Position numbers and translations under genes: made by a program. From Termitomyces sp. T153 (Eukaryota > Basidiomycota > Agaricomycetes > Agaricales > Lyophyllaceae): DNA of 64,000 nt. Below are positions 1-10,815 of the stretch, piece by piece. The notes beneath the pieces were generated by a model. It worked only from the letters and a program-made list of their open reading frames with translations. It had not been told where the DNA came from and made no database searches. Where the stretch lies: NCBI GenBank assembly GCA_018296165.2, contig JACKQL020000008.1:682001-746000 (forward strand), in the 5' to 3' direction. Position 1 is the stretch's first letter, and each line of letters begins with the position of its first letter.

Positions 1-124
1 CTCATATTTGGCTTGCTATGCTTGCCCCTTGCCCAATTCTTAGCTGCTTTGTGCTCCTTTGACTCTCACTTGTTGCTTGTGTCTGCTTGCCTTTCATCAG
101 GTTTATCCATGGAATCCTCTTATA
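1..124 (-). repeat. End of an LTR related to the solo LTR at 20173-20651 (family I)
   Basis: The first ~124 bases resemble the reverse complement of the left part of the solo LTR at 20173-20651. The shared order is a run of cttgcttg-like words, then gctcctttga, then ggtttat(c/ct). Similarity stops near 124, where family A integrase sequence begins. I read it as one end of an LTR inserted in A-old, with the rest left of the window. CpGs present in the 20173 copy are TG or CA here. Confidence 0.5.
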
Positions 125-1182
125 CCACCTCTATATTAATTATTTACAGAATGACTGGTGCACAGAACTTCTCCTTGCTGAGTTTATCTACAACAACACC
201 CCCCACTCTGCCACCAGATTTCCCCCTTCTACACCAATAAGGGCTACAATTTCCAGCTCATACTGTCCCTTAAGAATATGCCCTCCCACATCACCCACAA
301 AGTCACTGAAGACTTCTGGTCCCTCCACTATTTCCTCCAGGACAAAATCAATACTGCCGATCAAGCCTACTCCAAGCATGCCAATGTCTGATGTGACCCC
401 ACTTCCAACTGGTCCCCCAGAACTCTGATATGGCTCAATCAACACAACTTTAAGACCTGGAGGCTCTTTGTCAAGCTTGACCATAAGCAACTTGGCTCCT
501 TCAAGATCTTAAAGGTCTCAACTCATGCCTACAAACTTGACCTACTTCAGGCCTGAAGAGCCTCTACTCAGTGTTTCAGATCTGCCTCCTTGAGAAATAT
601 ACTCCAGATCCCTTCTCTAGACAATGCCCCAGTTAACTGCTACCTGTTGAAGTCAAGGACAAGTATCACTACAAAGTGAAACCTCTCTGGGGCCCCCACT
701 GAACTCTGGGACTTCCATTGATGATACTCTGCTAATCTCCAAGACCCCCAGAACTAGCCAACACAAATGGCATTAGTGGGCATAACTCCCACATCTGGAT
801 TTATTAGGGATTCAACTCTTACACATAACCCTCTGTGTGTTCTGTTTCCCATCTCCTCACTTAAAATCTGAAATTTTCTTTGCTTCACACCAGTCAAACT
901 AAAGTCCAGGAATCAATATATACAGATTACAAAATACAAAATAATACAAGAATGGAACTGCAGAAAGCATAAGATGGCAAAAAAATGAAGTCCAGTTTTT
1001 CTCCCCCCCATCACTCTTTCTCCTCCAGTAGTCTCCTTGCTAACCCCCCAATCACATTCACTTCCATCTGTGCCACCACCACTTCCAGGACCTCTAGCTA
1101 GCTGAGTAGAGGCTCTCCTACCTCAGTGGCCACCTCCCACCATGCCTTGGGAGTTGCTGCATTCCTCTGCTAGTGCCCCACC
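125..1182 (+). mobile_element. A-old: decayed Ty3/gypsy family A, integrase C-terminus and 3' region (left half)
   Basis: This is a degraded copy of what A-young carries at about 8320-9455: integrase C-terminus (YINYLQNDW, then TYNNxPHS-like), pol end, then the post-pol region. Nearly all CpGs of A-young are TpG or CpA here, and frames are broken by stops and indels. It ends abruptly at 1182, where A-young's 5' LTR begins. The same reading resumes at 11799, so A-old was interrupted by A-young. The 3' LTR of A-old is at 13553-14650; its 5' part lies outside the window. Confidence 0.85.
1178..1182. repeat. Target-site duplication (left), CCACC
   Basis: The five bases before A-young's 5' LTR are CCACC, and the same five follow its 3' LTR at 11799-11803. 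Five base pairs is usual for Ty3/gypsy integrases. Confidence 0.9.
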
Positions 1183-1585
1183 TGTCATGACCCCGCTCCC
1201 TAGACACTGTTCCCAACCCCTCCCAATTTCCCATCTAACTCCCCTGAACCCCGCCCACACTTTCGTGCCCACACTGGATAGCTCTGATGCTTCTCTGGCA
1301 AACCCCAATGGCAACTCCAACACCCTCTCCGTAGCCATCAACACTCCCCCTAAAACCTTCCCCCACCGTTCCTGGCCACGTCATACATTCCCAACCCCCT
1401 ACCCTAGTTTACCTGACCCACCCCGGAGTATCACGACATCCTCGGAGCAGCCCATGCCCCCAACTGATCCCATCAGAATACCGCCGCGGCCTGCCCTTGG
1501 ATCATACCCAACACCTGTCAACTCCGCACAGCTCCGTCAACTCCCACCGCCATATCCACCACCCTCCGGGGTACCCAGTAGTCGG

Positions 1586-1592
1586 TATATAA
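1586..1592 (+). promoter_or_regulatory. TATA box in A-young 5' LTR
   Basis: TATATAA lies 26 bp upstream of the predicted transcript start at 1618. The same TATATAA occurs at 11205-11211 in the 3' LTR and at 28746-28752 in another family A LTR, so it is conserved across copies. Confidence 0.75.
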
Positions 1593-1617
1593 GTCATAGA
1601 ATAACTCCTTGAACTTT

Positions 1618-1630
1618 AGTCTTGATATTA
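1618..1630 (+). promoter_or_regulatory. Predicted 5' end of R; self-priming arm
   Basis: AGTCTTGATATTA is the exact reverse complement of the 13 bases that start the internal region (2181-2193). It sits at the TATA-to-start distance expected of the mRNA 5' end. The arrangement matches Tf1 of fission yeast, whose mRNA 5' end folds back onto the primer-binding site and primes reverse transcription. The same 13-mer is at 11237-11249 in the 3' LTR and, inverted, at 50832-50844. Confidence 0.75.
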
Positions 1631-2180
1631 CATTTACCAGTTTCCTATGTTTCATCTCTTGTCTCATCTCTGTTTCTATTTTTAAGTTTGAATCTATCTT
1701 TCTCCTCAGTCTCGTCTTGTCTCTGTCTCGTCTCAACTGTACATATTTCCTTTGTTCTTCTAAGTTCCTCTTGCTCCCTACGTCCGTACAAACTCCGCAC
1801 ATGTGCCATGACCCAAACATTCTTACAACAACTCCGACCCTCATTCCCCACTCGGCCCCGGGACCCATCAAGCCCTGGTAATCCCCTATCCAACTCCAGC
1901 CCCACCCCCATCACTCAAGAAGCCTCCGCTCACCCCACAATCTATTTGTGCGCCCACAAACTAGCCCTGACACCCGCTCTGGGTCAACAACCAATACCTT
2001 TGGTCTTAGACTTCTCTGGACCATTCAGGACTTGCTCAGGCCGCTTTCCCTAGAACCCCCTTGCAAGGCCTTTCCACCTCCGCTCCAACTCCGGATGCCT
2101 GGTTATAAATGCAGGACATTGCATCCACCTAGTAAGGACTTGCCAGTGTACTGAGCCCTCATCGTCAGCGGAACCTGACA

Positions 2181-2193
2181 TAATATCAAGACT
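2181..2193 (+). other. Primer-binding site, self-complementary to the LTR
   Basis: TAATATCAAGACT directly follows the 5' LTR. It does not begin with the TGG typical of tRNA-primed sites, but pairs perfectly with 1618-1630 in the same transcript. The family A copy at 29365 has the same site with a single change. Confidence 0.75.
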
Positions 2194-2212
2194 CCCCCTT
2201 ACTCTGTTCTCG

Positions 2213-4643
2213 ATGTCTGCGTTTAACCCCGCGTACAACCCTGTCGGTTACCCAACCGACACCTATGGCCGACCCCTACTGGAAAATCCCTATGCCCCAT
2301 TCTACCCAGGTCTCTTTGCGGATCAGTACATGCCCTGTCACTGGACCCCTGACCCCAACCAGGCATTCTACGCCCCCTCTATCAGCCAGGGAATACTCCC
2401 AGGCTGGCACCGCCCTCCCACATTCCATGCCAATGGCAATAATCCCTGTATCAACCCCGGAGGATACTCCGCAGCACCCCCCAACCCCGCCTACCTTCCT
2501 CCCACCCATTACTATGTGTATCCAATCCCCGCTGCAGCCCCAGTCCCTCCGGAGCCCATGGATAACTATTCCCCCCCCTTGCCCACCGTTTGCCGCTCAA
2601 ACTCCTTCTTCTCCTAGGCAGCAAAGGGTCAAAGCATATGCCCAGCAACGTGATGAAGTCCTCCACTTCCTCTGCCTGTCCCCCGCGGAATTTGCAAGGC
2701 ATACCCACACCCTCCTCACCAATCTAGGCTACCCCGACGCCTCCGCAACTCCAGAGGTCTGGGCAGATCGACTCCTTGACTTCTACAAACACTACCTGCA
2801 AGGAAACCTCCCGGAGAATACGCAAGGCACCCTGGGCATTGACGATAACTTACAGAATGAGCTCCGCACCTTGGTCAAAGAAATCCACACTAGCCCAAAC
2901 CCCTGCTCCTTCAAAGACCCTCTGGATCCCACCCGCTCCTTCCACATGCAATGCAAGGAACCCATCGGAACACGAAGCGAAGCCCCATCTTCCGTTCCTC
3001 ATCAGCAGAAAGAACTCAACGTGGCCTCCAGCATCTTGAGGAACCTCAACCCCGCGGGGGGGTTGTTTGACCAACCTGCCGCCCACACCTTGGCTCTCTC
3101 TGCCCAGCCCCAGGCCAGCTCCGTACCCAGCACCTTCCAAACCTGGGACCAACCCGCCACTCCCAAACTCCATTCCCAATGACTGCCCCTACGTGTCGAC
3201 GACAACAACCAGACCCTCTCCTATATCGATGAGCCAGGCAACCCTGCCGATGAACACGCTCTGTGCAACAGACCTCAACAAGACCGACCCCCCCACTTCG
3301 ATCTCTGTGCCCCTCGTATCAATGCCCCTCTGCCCTGTCCCAACACCCCAGTTCTCCCGCGACAGCCCATGGGCCCTGGGGCGCCCCGACCCCCTTTTTC
3401 CGCCAACCCCTCTCGTCCCCCGCCCGCCCCGATGCCTAATCCCCCCACCAACGCCAACTATTTTGGACCCCCAACCCCTGGAGGACCCCCTCCCCCTTGA
3501 TGGGCCCCAGGACCCGCCCTGGGTAGCGTGGGTCAAAACCCCAGTGGAGGACCACCCAATGGCAGACCCCCTGGAGGATGGGGCCCGGCAATAGACAACT
3601 TTCCCCCCCAGCGTGGAAACAGAAATCACTACTACTACTACTACAATGCTGGATCCCCACCTCGAACTCAAAATTCACAGGACAATACCCGTGACGCACT
3701 GGCCCGGGAGGGTAAACTCGACATCCAGAAGCCCAAACCATTCACTGGCCATGACCCTCGGAAGTGGCAAATCTTCCTGACTCAGTGTTTAACTATGTTC
3801 CAAGCTAAGCCCATTACCTTTCAGCTTGAGAGCTCACGAGTAGCCTTCACTGCATCATACTTACAGGGCATTGCCTTCGACCACTACACTGTGCTACTCC
3901 AGTTTGACCCAAACAATCCTGTACTCTCCAATTGGCTTGCTTTCACCCAAGAGTTCTCGAGTAAGTTTGGCGTCTTTGACACCATAGTGGAGGTGGAGGA
4001 AAATCTCTTCAACCTCCGAATGCACAACAACAAACACTTCACGACCTTTATCGTACGATTTGAACAAGGGGCCTATGAGACCAGCTGGAATTACAACGCC
4101 CTCCGGTTCGCCCTCCGTCGTGCCCTACCCCAATGGATCAAGGACGTCCTTTGCCTCGCGCCCAAGCAAACCACCTACAACAGGTACAAGACGCTCGTTA
4201 CCCAGGTCGACCAATGTTACTGGGAAGACTGCAGCGAAAACACGGTGCCCCAGACCTCTTGGAACACCTCTGGTAACACCAAATGGCAGGCCGGAGCAAC
4301 CAATGGCATTCAATCCTCAATCCCCGCTAACCCTGCCAACCCCACACCCCGCTTCCCTCTGGGCTGAGGGGTCCCCAACACCAACCGACCCCTGGGGCAG
4401 CACCCACCCACCCAGCTCAACGCCGCCGACCTCCATGACACCCCAGTACCCCTGGATACCAACCCCGACAACCACAATGACATCCTGGACCCCACCGACG
4501 ATCAAGAAGCCCTATGCGTGAACAGAATCCAGGACAGCCCGTGGATCAACGTGCCGGAGGAAACACAGGAGAAACGATGGAAGGAGGGCATGTGCATTCT
4601 ATGTGGTGAGCAGGGGCACTTTATTTGCAGTTGTCCTAAATGA
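2213..4643 (+). pseudogene. A-young gag (broken), with CCHC zinc knuckle
   Basis: Encodes the capsid/nucleocapsid polyprotein. The reading starts at ATG 2213 (MSAFNPAYNP), shifts frame in the C-run near 2571-2580, and then stays in one frame to 4643. Order: Pro-rich N-terminus; a helical segment (QQRVKAYAQQRDEVLHFL, ~2627-2680); a Pro/Gly-rich linker with a Tyr5 run from (tac)n at ~3627-3645; a retrotransposon-gag core (about 3720-4240, DPRKWQIFLTQC to RYKTLVTQVDQCYW); and a zinc knuckle at 4590-4638, CILCGEQGHFICSC (CX2CX4HX4C). In-frame TGA at 3180, 3498, 4365 and 4641 each fit a former CGA codon. It could not give a full product. Confidence 0.85.
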
Positions 4644-4699
4644 CAGGTGATGGGACGTGCTGTGTGGACAATCAACGGAGAGGACTGTAACTACCAGTT

Positions 4700-5815
4700 C
4701 ATGGAAAACAAGTTGGCAGTTTAGGTCTGGAAGACGCACTAGACCATGCACCAGACACCAATGTCTTCTCTGCCCCAGCCACACTCCTCCGCACAATGGT
4801 ACTCACCCCGGATAACCCCCCAGCACACCTCCCCTCCCACTCATCCACAAACCTCCTCCGCTGCACCACTCTCCCCTTCACCAACAAACCTGTCCCCACA
4901 CTAGTCGACAGCGGCACCACTGATAACTTCGTTGACGAATCCCTGGCGGCACTCACCCCACAACCTCTCCATTGCCTCCCCACCCCGATCCCCCTCAAAC
5001 TTTTTGACGGAGACTCTACCCCAGCAGGAGACATCACTCATTGCCTAGAAACAACCATGACCTTTACCAACGGACAACAGCAAGAACTCTGACTACTCGT
5101 CACAAAATTACACCCCTCCGCCCCCATTGTCTTAGGGTTCTCATGGCTCCGCTCCACCAATCCCCGTGTCAATTGGCCCAGTCTCACCCTCCGCCTCAAC
5201 CAGGACAACCCCACCAACTCTGGGCTGGTACCCTTTGATGTCTCACCCCCCTCCGAGAACTCCAAGACCACGATTGACCAACCCTGGACCCCTCCACAAC
5301 TTCGCTCTAGGTCTGCATGGTCGTTTGTCATCTATGTCCGACTTGGTGGCTTGCTCAAGGTACTCCCTGCCCTCGTAGACAGCGGCGCCTCTGGTGTCTT
5401 TGTCAGCAACCAACTTGATCTCCGACGCAACAACCTCAACAAACCCCTCGAGCTCCAACTCTTTGACGGGAGCCCCACCACAACAAGAATCACGCAGTAC
5501 CATGACAACACCCTCACCCTCGATAACAACCTGCAATTCCAGGCCTGACTCCTTGTTACCCAACTACCCCCGTCAACCCCAATCGTGCTCGGACTCCTGT
5601 GGCTGCAAGACGTCAATCCCGACATCAACTGGAAGAACCTCACCATGCAATTCCCCGGCCCCAAAGCAAGTTTAGCAGCCGCCATCCACCTCCGCCTCCA
5701 GTCTATCTCTGATCTTGACGTTCCCTGCCCCAACACCATCACCTCCGGAATGACCCAGGATTCCCCAACCCCCGACACCAACCCCAACGGAGAAAGAAGC
5801 ACAACTCTGTCTTGA
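4700..5815 (+). pseudogene. A-young protease region: two retropepsin modules in tandem
   Basis: A separate frame from gag. Module 1 has VDSGTTDNF (Asp codon 4907-4909), LFDGD, and IVLGFSWL (~5126-5149). Module 2 has VDSGASGVF (Asp codon 5378-5380), LFDGS, and IVLGLLWL (~5582-5605). The modules align along their length, including the stretch before each ILG motif. Each is interrupted by one TGA at the same relative place (5090 and 5546). Retropepsins work as dimers with one DSG per subunit, so a fused pair could fold as a single-chain enzyme; that part is inference. Further TGA at 5813; the frame then changes before RT. Confidence 0.8.
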
Positions 5816-5927
5816 TCACCCTCAGATAAATTACGACGGCTGCCCCCCAACATACCCTGAAATCAATATAAGGGCCTGCGCTACCCCGACCGACCCTGAC
5901 GTCACCCCAGACTCAACTGTTACACCT

Positions 5928-7529
5928 ATGGTACCCAACCCTGTCGACCCCAGAGACCTCGACATTAAAATCATTGGCGCCATCCCCTTTGCGCGCCTCC
6001 TACAAGAAGGCACCCCTGCCTTCCAGTTGCAAGTCATGCCAGCCCTACCTGAGGAATACCTCCGCGCAGGGACTACTGCGCCAGAAAGCAAGATGGAGGA
6101 ACAGATCCTATCCAAAGTAGTTCCCCCAGAGTATCATGAGTTTGCTGATGTGTTCTCCAAAGGAAGTGCCAAGGAACTCCCTCCGCACCGCTCCTATGAC
6201 CACAAGATCGACCTCAAAGAAGGTACCTCACCCCCATTTGGCAAGATCTACAACATGTCCAAAATTGAGCTCCGGGCCCTGAAGGAATACCTCGATGACA
6301 TGCTTGGCAAAGGTTTCATATGCCCATTGATCTCCGTGGCTGGCGCCCCAGTTCTGTTTGCCAAGAAAAAAGACGGATCCCTCTGACTCTGTGTGGACTA
6401 TCGAGGACTCAACAAAGTCACCAAAAAGAACTGGTACCCCCTCCCCTTAATTGGAGACCTTGTTGATCGTCTTTGCAGTGCCAAGATTTACACAAAAATT
6501 GACCTCCGTTCCGGCTACAACAACATCCGGATCGCCCCGGGACATGAATGGAAGACCGCCTTTCGCACCCGCTATGGCCTCTTTGAGTATCTCATAATGC
6601 CCTTCGGAATGACTAACTCCCCCGCCACCTTCCAGTACTTCATGAACAACATCTTCCACAACATGAACGATGTTTTTGTCATTGTATATTTGGACAATAT
6701 CCTGATCTACTCGAATTCGCCGGCGGAGCATTCGGAGCACATCTGCCGTGTCTTGGAATGACTCCGAGAATATCACCTTCACGCTAAACCCAAGAAGTGC
6801 TCCTTCCACACAACGGAAGTCAAATATCTCAGAGTCATTGTCACCCCCAACAGTGTGCGCATGGACCCCGCCAAGGTCAATGCAATACTCAACTGGCCCT
6901 CCCTGCGGAACATCAAGGAGGTACAGTCATTCTTGGGGTTTGCTAACTTCTATCGCCGCTTCATCAACAACTACTCAGGAATCACCAAACCCCTCAACCG
7001 ACTCACACAGAAGGACACCCCTTGGGACTGGGACAGCAAGTGCCAGAGCGTATTCCTCCTCCTGAAGAAGGCCTTCACCTCCACTCCGGTCCTCTGCCAT
7101 TTTGACCCCTCCCTACCAATCATGCTCGAATGTGACGCCTCCGACTACGCTATTGCCGGGATACTCTCCCAGTCGAACTTGGGGGGCAAGGATCTCCACC
7201 CCGTCGCCTTCTACACCCAATCAATGATCCCAGCAGAACTCAACTACAATATTTACGACAAGGAACTCCTTGCAATTGTTGAAGCCTTTCATCAGTGGTG
7301 GGCCTACCTTGAGGGGTCCCCGCACCGCATCCAAGTCTACTCCGATCACAATAACCTGCAATATTTTATGACCACAAAACAGCTCAGCCGCTGCCAAGCT
7401 CAATGGTCCAAAACCCTCTCGGAGTATGATTTTACTATTCACTACCGCCCCGGGCAACTCGGTGCAAAGCCCGACACCCTCACTCAAAGACCCGACGTGT
7501 ATCCAAAGAAATCATTCGAAACCAAATGA
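5928..7529 (+). pseudogene. A-young reverse transcriptase and RNase H
   Basis: One frame throughout. The RT N-terminus (YHEFADVFSK, about 6133) is followed by [10 protein letters not shown] (6391), [26 protein letters not shown] and the active site [10 protein letters not shown] (about 6688-6717; YLDN where many families have YLDD). A connection segment (FLGFANFYRRFI) follows, then RNase H with DASDYAIAGILSQ, FYTQSM and ELNYNIYDKELLAIVEAF. In-frame TGA at 6384, 6759 and 7527 fit CGA to TGA transitions. Length and order are normal for Ty3/gypsy; only the stops disable it. Confidence 0.9.
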
Positions 7530-9055
7530 AATGCATTCAACCATCGAGTGGTAATCCCACCCAAACATCTACATGCCGTGCTGATTTTAAACAAAGAAGG
7601 AATCCTCCAGCAAATCAGGAATTCACCCCTGGACCCCTTCTTCAACCAGCATGACCCCCGCAACAACCCCGACGAGTCGAGCGTAGACAACCCCTTTTTG
7701 CTATCTCCGGACCACTGCCTCCTGCTCCAGAGTGGATGAATCTACGCCCCAGACCACAAGTCCATTCACCTCGACATACTCCAACAACACTACGACCACA
7801 AACTCTGGGGGCACCCAGGAATTTGTAAGACCCTTCAACTCATCTCCCGGACTTATTTTTGGCCAGGAATGAAGAAGGACATCATGCAATACATAAGGGC
7901 CTGCGAACCCTGCCTACGGGCCAAAGTACCCCACCACCGCCCCCATGGATTACTCAAACCCCTCCCTGTCGGTCGCCGCCCCTGGTCCTCAATATCGATG
8001 GATCATATCGTCAAACTCCCCAACTCCGAAGGTTTTGATGCAATCCTCGCCATCGTCTGCCACCTTACTAAACAAGCCCTCTTCATCCCCTGCCACACCA
8101 CTGACACCACTCTGGATTTTGCCAAACTATTTCTTGAACATGTATTCTCCAAACACGGACTTCCCAACAACATCATCTCCGACCGCGGACCCCTATTTGT
8201 ATCCCATTTTTGGCAATCGCTGTGCAAGGCGCTCGAAATCAAAACCAGCCTCTCTACTGCCTATCACCCGGAAACCAACAAACAAACCAAATGCATAAAC
8301 CAGACGTTAGAACAGTATCTTTGCCTCTACATTAACTATTTACAGAATGACTGGCGCGCAGAGCTTCCCCTCGCCAAATTCACCTACAACAACATGCCCC
8401 ACTCCGCCACCAAAATTTCCCCCTTTTATGCCAACAAGGGCTACAATCCCCAACTCATGCTGTCCCTCAAAGACATCCCTTCCCACATTGCCCACAAGGT
8501 CGCCGAGGATCTCCAATCCCTCCACCGATTCCTCCGGGACGAGATCAACACTGCCAACCAAGCCTACTCCAAGCATGCTGATGCCTGTCGCAAGCCAACC
8601 CCCGACTGGCCCCCCAGCACCTTGGTCTGGCTTGACCGGCAAAATCTCAAGACCCAGAGGCCTTCCATCAAACTCGACCACAAATGCCTCGGCCCATTCA
8701 AGGTCCTCCAGAAGGTCTCCACCCATGCTTACAAGCTTGACCTGCCTCCGGGCCTGAAGGGCCTCCACCCTGTGTTCCACATTCAACTCCTTGAAAGGCA
8801 CGCTCCAGACCCCTTCCCTGGCCAATGCCCCAGCCGACCGCCCCCCGTCAAAGTCGAGGATGAGTATCACTACAAGGTCAACGAGATCCTCAACTCCCGG
8901 ATAGTCCGTGGCCAACTCCAGTACTTGGTCCACTAGAAGGGCTACGGACCTGAGGACAACATGTGGGAACCCCAAAAGAACCTTGACAGAGCCCCCGACA
9001 AACTCCGGGACTTCCACCGACAAAATCCTGCCAAGCCCTGGAACCCCTGGGACTG
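7530..9055 (+). pseudogene. A-young integrase with C-terminal chromodomain
   Basis: HHCC zinc domain ([11 protein letters not shown] ... CEPCLRAK, about 7787-7922), then the DDE core: SMDHIVKL (~7997) and [10 protein letters not shown] (~8171). The third acidic residue, usually in TERVNQ, reads TKCINQ here (~8287), so Glu is Lys. A C-terminal [15 protein letters not shown] segment leads into a chromodomain ([10 protein letters not shown], then [16 protein letters not shown]), interrupted by TAG at 8934-8936 where a conserved Trp belongs. TGA also at 7737. Pol ends with TGA at 9053-9055. Chromodomains target integration to modified histones in this clade. Confidence 0.9.
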
Positions 9056-9607
9056 ACCCAACACAGATGGCAGTAGTGGGCATAACCCCCACCTCTGGGT
9101 TCACCAGGGATTCAACTCCCACCAGTACTCTCCTACGTGTTTTCACTTACTCCTCTCCTTGCTCTATCTGAAACTTCCCACACTCAGCAGAAGGACCAGA
9201 GAATGTATAGCGACAAGCAGTGAATATACATATCAAATGAGAATGGACAGAGAACAATTCAACAATGGGGTCCGAGTTCCCCTCACTCCTCCTCCTCCTC
9301 CAACCCTAACCCCGCTACCCTTCCCACCATGAACACTTCCAACTGCGCCACTACCGTCGCCAGAACCTCGGGTTGCCTGGGAAGCAGTTCCCCCACGTCT
9401 GTCGCCATCTCCCACCACGCTTTGGGGTCTGCCGTCGCCCTCCGCCGATGCCCTGCCAACAGATGCCCCATCTGGGTAACCCCTTGACCCAACTCCGGCA
9501 GAAGGTCCCCGGGCATCCTCGCCAACCCATCATGGATGGACCCCAGCGCTGCCAACGCTCCGTTGAGAAGGATGCAATGCTCCCTGGCCCAGTCTATGGA
9601 AATGGAA
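9056..9607 (+). other. A-young post-pol spacer
   Basis: I see no convincing frame in either direction. It contains the word ggcagtagtgggcataac just after pol, also found in other family A copies (760, 27680 inverted), and a (ctc)n run at about 9286-9301. Its minus strand leads away from the end of the antisense ORF. Confidence 0.6.
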
Positions 9608-10602
9608 TTAGTGCTTAGGAGACAGGAAGCGAGGAAACCACTCACAAAGCACTCCTCGCTGGCCCAAGGCCACCTCACTGGCAAGCCATTTCTCCCACTG
9701 CCACGCCCTCTCTGCCGCCGCCCAGACTTCCCCAGTGCTGGAACCCTGCTGAGTCTCCTGTGCCCCTGAGCCTCCTGCCTGCTGCATCGCCACCTCCACC
9801 ACCTCTGCCTGCGCCTGCAAATGCACCATCCGCACCTCCAACTCCTGCAGACAAGACAATTGCTCCATGGCAGTCCCCACGGCAATGTCCTTGTCCTTCT
9901 GTGCCAAGTCCCATTCCATCCGAACCCTGTCCAGTTCCTGTCGAGCCCCGTCCCTCTCCTCCCATACCCCCTGAACCTCCTCCTCGTGTGCGACCAACAA
10001 CCATTCCAAGCTCTCTACCCAATGCCGCAGATAGGCCTCCACAACCAACCATGACCTATCCGCAGACTGCTCAACGGGGGCTTCAGATGTAGGGGAGTAT
10101 ACCGCAGAACCAGGGGGGCCCCCCATTACCTGCTCGCTCCGCGCCTGCTTACTGGGACCTGCCTCAGGTGAAGGGGACGCTCTCCGTTTCCCTTTCTCCT
10201 GTGTGGAAGGGGCCCCCTCCCTCGACCCCTCGCCCGACCCACTGCCTTGGCAAACTGCTCTGGCGTCACCTCTGCCTGTACCACCCTCGAACCCTCTGGG
10301 ACAAGCTGAACCACCCCCGGACAAATGCCAGACTTGGAGCGCATAGAAGGGGCCACGCCCACTGGTGGCTGCATCACGTCTGCGCCAGACAATGGCCCTG
10401 AGGGACCTGCCACGGCCGCGGACAACTCTGTGAAGGACCAATCAGTATTTTGGGGTACATGAGACAGACTGCACTCATGGATACGGTACATCGCCTTGAT
10501 CCGATGGTGATCTTGGCGACCCTCTGAATCCTTGGAAGACAATGGCTGGGATGGTGGGGACGGCAACCTAGATGCTGTGGGAGAATAAGCTGAAGAAGAC
10601 AT
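9608..10602 (-). pseudogene. Antisense ORF between pol and 3' LTR of A-young
   Basis: On the strand opposite to gag-pol, two long overlapping frames together read about 330 residues. The first starts at ATG 10602 (MSSSAYSPTASRLPSPP), is Ser/Pro-rich and ends in a Gly/Arg run; the second continues in another frame from about 10220 to 9608. The switch falls in a G-rich tract near 10215-10235, so an indel or intron could join them. The second part has a basic stretch (KGKRRASPSPEAGPSKQAR) and a heptad-like, Glu/Arg/Gln-rich segment likely to form a coiled coil. A-old holds a matching remnant (RVVQxEVxxExFAxxVG; KxRASPxPExGxSK). I know no family for it. Confidence 0.55.
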
Positions 10603-10804
10603 TACAACAAGCTGAGGGACTCCCGGGTGCGTCCACCCCTTTTAATAACTTAGGAAGGAGCCCCTGATGAATGGTGGCCGCACCTCGACTTCCTTCCCCA
10701 CGCTGCCGCTGCTCGCTGCGGTTTGATCAATATTAATCAACTTTGATTCCCATGCCCTACCGATCCCCGACTCGCTCCCCATGTCTCGAGGGTCTCGACG
10801 CTGA

Positions 10805-10815
10805 AGGGGGGGTAA
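10805..10815 (+). other. Polypurine tract of A-young
   Basis: GAAGGGGGGG followed by TAA sits directly before the 3' LTR, as needed for plus-strand priming. The matching tract of A-old (GAAGGGAGGG) precedes its 3' LTR at 13553. Confidence 0.8.

Larger units (their letters stand above)
1183..2180 (+). repeat. A-young 5' LTR (998 bp)
   Basis: Starts TGTCATGACCCC and ends GGAACCTGACA. It is homologous along its length to 10816-11798. It differs by scattered transitions, mostly at CpG, and by about 15 extra bases near 1262. U3 holds a TATA box at 1586; R should begin near 1618. Confidence 0.93.

Noticed and set aside
1142..1612. Plus-strand 156-codon Pro-rich ORF over the A-young 5' LTR
   Set aside because: It runs across the insertion junction into U3 and upstream of the TATA box; composition is that of C-rich LTR DNA.
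2181..2198. A tRNA-primed binding site for A-young
   Set aside because: No TGG start at the LTR edge, while a perfect 13-nt match to the LTR arm is present.
3627..3645. (tac)n microsatellite in gag
   Set aside because: Short, in frame as a Tyr run, and in a single copy; ordinary repeat slippage.
3180..7739. Repeated in-frame TGA as a sign of TGA recoding (as Trp)
   Set aside because: Trp is encoded by TGG throughout, the TGAs fall at likely Arg positions, and the WOPR gene ends and reads normally. CpG decay explains them.
8340..9146. 268-codon minus-strand ORF opposite the integrase
   Set aside because: It is the mirror of a conserved integrase reading; Val/Gly-rich text results from the C-rich coding strand.
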